From NCBI GenBank assembly GCA_017557665.1, contig JAFYYI010000034.1, forward strand, positions 124,001-188,000: a DNA stretch of 64,000 nt. Direction: 5' to 3'. The DNA comes from Muribaculaceae bacterium (GTDB lineage: Bacteria > Bacteroidota > Bacteroidia > Bacteroidales > Muribaculaceae). This document shows positions 62,474-64,000 of the stretch, piece by piece; within the stretch, counting starts at the first letter, position 1; each line of letters begins with the position of its first letter. The notes under the pieces are model-generated. The model saw nothing but the letters and a program-made list of their open reading frames with translations. It had not been told where the DNA came from and searched no databases. The translations under genes and the position numbers were made by a program.

Positions 62474-63100
62474 GTGCACATCGTCATAGCAGGAAATATC
62501 GGTAGCGGTAAATCAACCTTGGCGGAGCTTCTCGCGAAGCATTATGGCTGGGAGCCCTTCATGGAACCAGTGGTTGACAACCCCTATTTGAGCGACTATT
62601 ACAAGGACATCGAGCGCTGGTCGTTTGCGCTTGAGGTGTTCTTTCTCAAACAACGTTTCAAGGACATCCTTGGCATCAATGCCAGCGATAAGACCATCAT
62701 CCAGGACCGCAGCATCTTTGAAGGCGTGTATATCTTCGCGGCCAACAACCACGACATGGGCAACATGGACGACCGCGACTTTGAGACCTACATGGAGCTG
62801 TTCGAGCAGATGATGACGATTGTGAGGATGCCCGACCTGATGATTTATCTGCGTTCCAGCGTGGCTCACCTGGTGGACAACATCCACAAGCGCGGCCGCG
62901 ACTATGAGCAGACGATGCCACTGAAGTACCTGTCGAACCTTAACGAGCGTTATGAGGAGTTCGTGATGAAGACCTACAAGGGGCGCAAACTCGTCATTGA
63001 CGTTGACGACTTGGACTACAAGAACCGTCCCGAAGACTTTGCTGCCATTGTAGACAAAATTGATGCGACGATGTTCGGCATCTTCGGGCCGCTGGACTAA
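62474..63100 (+). CDS. Deoxynucleoside kinase, copy 1
   Basis: 208 aa from a GTG start (no ATG is available before the P-loop). IAGNIGSGKSTL is the P-loop (~residues 5-16), MEPVVDNPYL the substrate site with its glutamate, and QDRSIFEG (DRS motif) the catalytic region, followed by RGRDYEQTM with the lid arginines. It salvages deoxynucleosides by phosphorylation (dG/dA/dC type). Its tandem paralogue follows across a 119-bp repeat-filled gap. Confidence 0.93.
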   Translation: MHIVIAGNIGSGKSTLAELLAKHYGWEPFMEPVVDNPYLSDYYKDIERWSFALEVFFLKQRFKDILGINASDKTIIQDRSIFEGVYIFAANNHDMGNMDDRDFETYMELFEQMMTIVRMPDLMIYLRSSVAHLVDNIHKRGRDYEQTMPLKYLSNLNERYEEFVMKTYKGRKLVIDVDDLDYKNRPEDFAAIVDKIDATMFGIFGPLD

Positions 63101-63200
63101 ACAGTTAATAGTTAATAGTTAATAGTGAACAGTTAATAGTTGGTCAACGACAAAAAACTAGAAACTAGGGACTAGGGACTAGAAACCAAAGAACTAAAAA
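63100..63200. repeat. AGTTAATAGTT / CTAGGGACTAGG tandem repeats
   Basis: The spacer between the two kinase genes has four AACAGTTAATAGTT-like units followed by GACTAGGGACTAGAAAC units. They are reverse complements of the TAGTCCCTAGTT unit at 61.67 kb. Confidence 0.72.
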
Positions 63201-63219
63201 CTTAAAACTAAATATAGAT

Positions 63220-63852
63220 ATGCATATCGCAGTAGCAGGAAACATCGGCAGCGGCAAGACTACCTTGACCAAGCTGCTCGCCAAGCATTATGGCTGGAGC
63301 CCCCGGTTTGAGCCGGTGGACAATAATCCCTATCTGGAAGACTTCTATGCCGACATGTCGCGCTGGTCTTTTAACCTGCAAATTTACTTCCTGAACAAGC
63401 GTTTCAAGGAAGTGGTGGAAATTTCCCAGAGCGACATCGACATCATCCAGGACCGCACCATCTATGAGGACGCGTGCATCTTCGCCCCCAACCTTCACGG
63501 TCAGGGCCTGATGAGTGACCGCGACTTCAACAACTACAAGGACCTGTTCGAGCTGATGATGTCGCTGGTGAAGATGCCCGACCTGATGATTTACATCCGC
63601 TCCACCATCCCCAACCTGGTGCAACAGATTCAAAAGCGCGGTCGTGACTACGAGCAGACGATGCGCCTGGACTATCTGGAAGGCCTGAACAAACGTTACG
63701 AAGATTGGATTGCTAACTATAAGGGCAATCTGGTTGTCATCAACGGTGATGAGGTGAAGTTTGGCGACAACCCTGAAGACTTCCAGCAGGTGTGCGACAA
63801 GATTGACACCAACCTGTACGGCATCTTCTCTCCCTTCAACCAGCAGCGTTGA
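63220..63852 (+). CDS. Deoxynucleoside kinase, copy 2
   Basis: 210 aa. Same layout as copy 1: VAGNIGSGKTTL, FEPVDNNPYL, then QDRTIYEDACIFA (DRT instead of DRS) and RGRDYEQTM. The two share well over half their residues by eye. The pair resembles the two-gene dAK/dGK arrangement of Lactobacillus, in which each enzyme prefers a different deoxynucleoside. Which is which cannot be read here. Confidence 0.93.
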   Translation: MHIAVAGNIGSGKTTLTKLLAKHYGWSPRFEPVDNNPYLEDFYADMSRWSFNLQIYFLNKRFKEVVEISQSDIDIIQDRTIYEDACIFAPNLHGQGLMSDRDFNNYKDLFELMMSLVKMPDLMIYIRSTIPNLVQQIQKRGRDYEQTMRLDYLEGLNKRYEDWIANYKGNLVVINGDEVKFGDNPEDFQQVCDKIDTNLYGIFSPFNQQR

Positions 63853-63892
63853 GTGGAACCTGAGGTACGTTGAGGAGACTCTTTACAAGCCA

Positions 63893-63921
63893 CAGGCTTT
63901 CAATACACTGACATGTCTATC
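63893..63921. repeat. Possible diverged relative of repeat family B
   Basis: TTACAAGCCACAGGCTTTCAATACACTGAC follows the pattern of the 54.8-kb unit (TTACAAGCT...AGCTTGCAATACTGGAC): a short hairpin then CAATAC. Similarity is only partial. Confidence 0.3.
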
Positions 63922-63966
63922 CCCCGGGAAGAAAGGGGAGGATTTTTCTGAGAGCTTTTTTTGTGT

Positions 63967-63974
63967 TACCTTTG
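63967..63974 (+). promoter_or_regulatory. -7 box at right edge
   Basis: TACCTTTG near the window end, followed by GCAGCGTG. It probably serves a gene that begins beyond the window; no clear -33 element. Confidence 0.5.
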
Positions 63975-64000
63975 CAGCGTGAATTGCAAGGGAATCATCA

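Noticed and set aside
61660..63200. Repeated TAG units taken as a possible CRISPR array
   Set aside because: Units are 8-14 bp, degenerate and without unique spacers of constant length; no cas gene.

Overview
The window is chromosomal DNA of a member of the order Bacteroidales (Prevotellaceae- or Muribaculaceae-like; the family cannot be fixed from the sequence alone). Signs are the SusC/SusD pair, many lipoproteins with short signal peptides ending in S-S-C or similar, families known mostly from Bacteroidetes (DUF4302, DUF4836, the TIGR04549 zinc metallohydrolase, BspA-type leucine-rich repeats), and promoters of the Bacteroidetes type (TTTG, 19-20 bp, TAnnTTTG) in front of many genes. Most of the window is housekeeping sequence with compact operons on both strands. 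No phage, insertion sequence, integrase or CRISPR array was seen.

Layout. 1-3.9 kb (+): sppA (5' end outside), lpxK, purine nucleoside phosphorylase, thiL, ending in a strong terminator. 4.1-4.3 kb: a promoter-to-terminator unit without an ORF, a candidate small RNA. 4.35-9.3 kb: OmpA-like lipoprotein (-), then dCMP deaminase and two tandem S41 proteases (+). 9.45-15.9 kb (-): a small 3D/barrel-like secreted protein, then a cluster of DUF2520 oxidoreductase, maf, two paralogous unknown secreted proteins and a three-gene FecCD-type ABC importer. 15.98-17.5 kb (+): msrA and a VanY-like peptidase. 17.5-22 kb (-): TIGR04076 protein, engB, a GH2 glycosidase and an ATP-grasp-like protein. 22.1-31.8 kb (-): SusC, SusD, zinc metallohydrolase lipoprotein, DUF4302 lipoprotein and a dockerin-tailed secreted protein, read as one outer-membrane uptake locus. 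32.4-40.2 kb (+): pseudouridine synthase, class I fumarase, initiator tRNA, glycosyltransferase, priA, folD. 40.3-46.8 kb: PBP1A (-), EamA transporter (+), small lipoprotein (-), thrC and a short aspartokinase (-). 47-51.3 kb (+): YqgE, type II pantothenate kinase, GT2, GNAT, acyltransferase 3. 51.4-62.3 kb: thioredoxin-like, DUF4836 (-), small lipoprotein and DUF695 (+), a second dockerin-tailed protein, fabG, a BspA-type LRR protein with a dockerin tail, glyA and flavin reductase (-). 62.4-63.9 kb (+): two tandem deoxynucleoside kinases.

The accessory content is mostly secreted. Three surface or secreted proteins (22.2, 55.0 and 57.8 kb) end in paired dockerin-type calcium-loop motifs with no cohesin in view. 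Two of them are full-length paralogues of a family I do not recognise, and one of these closes the SusC/SusD locus. The other non-routine signals are the candidate small RNA at 4.15 kb, three genes whose start codon lies exactly 5 nt after a TAnnTTTG box (probable leaderless mRNAs), two families of small intergenic palindromic repeats, and an aspartokinase with no ACT domains.
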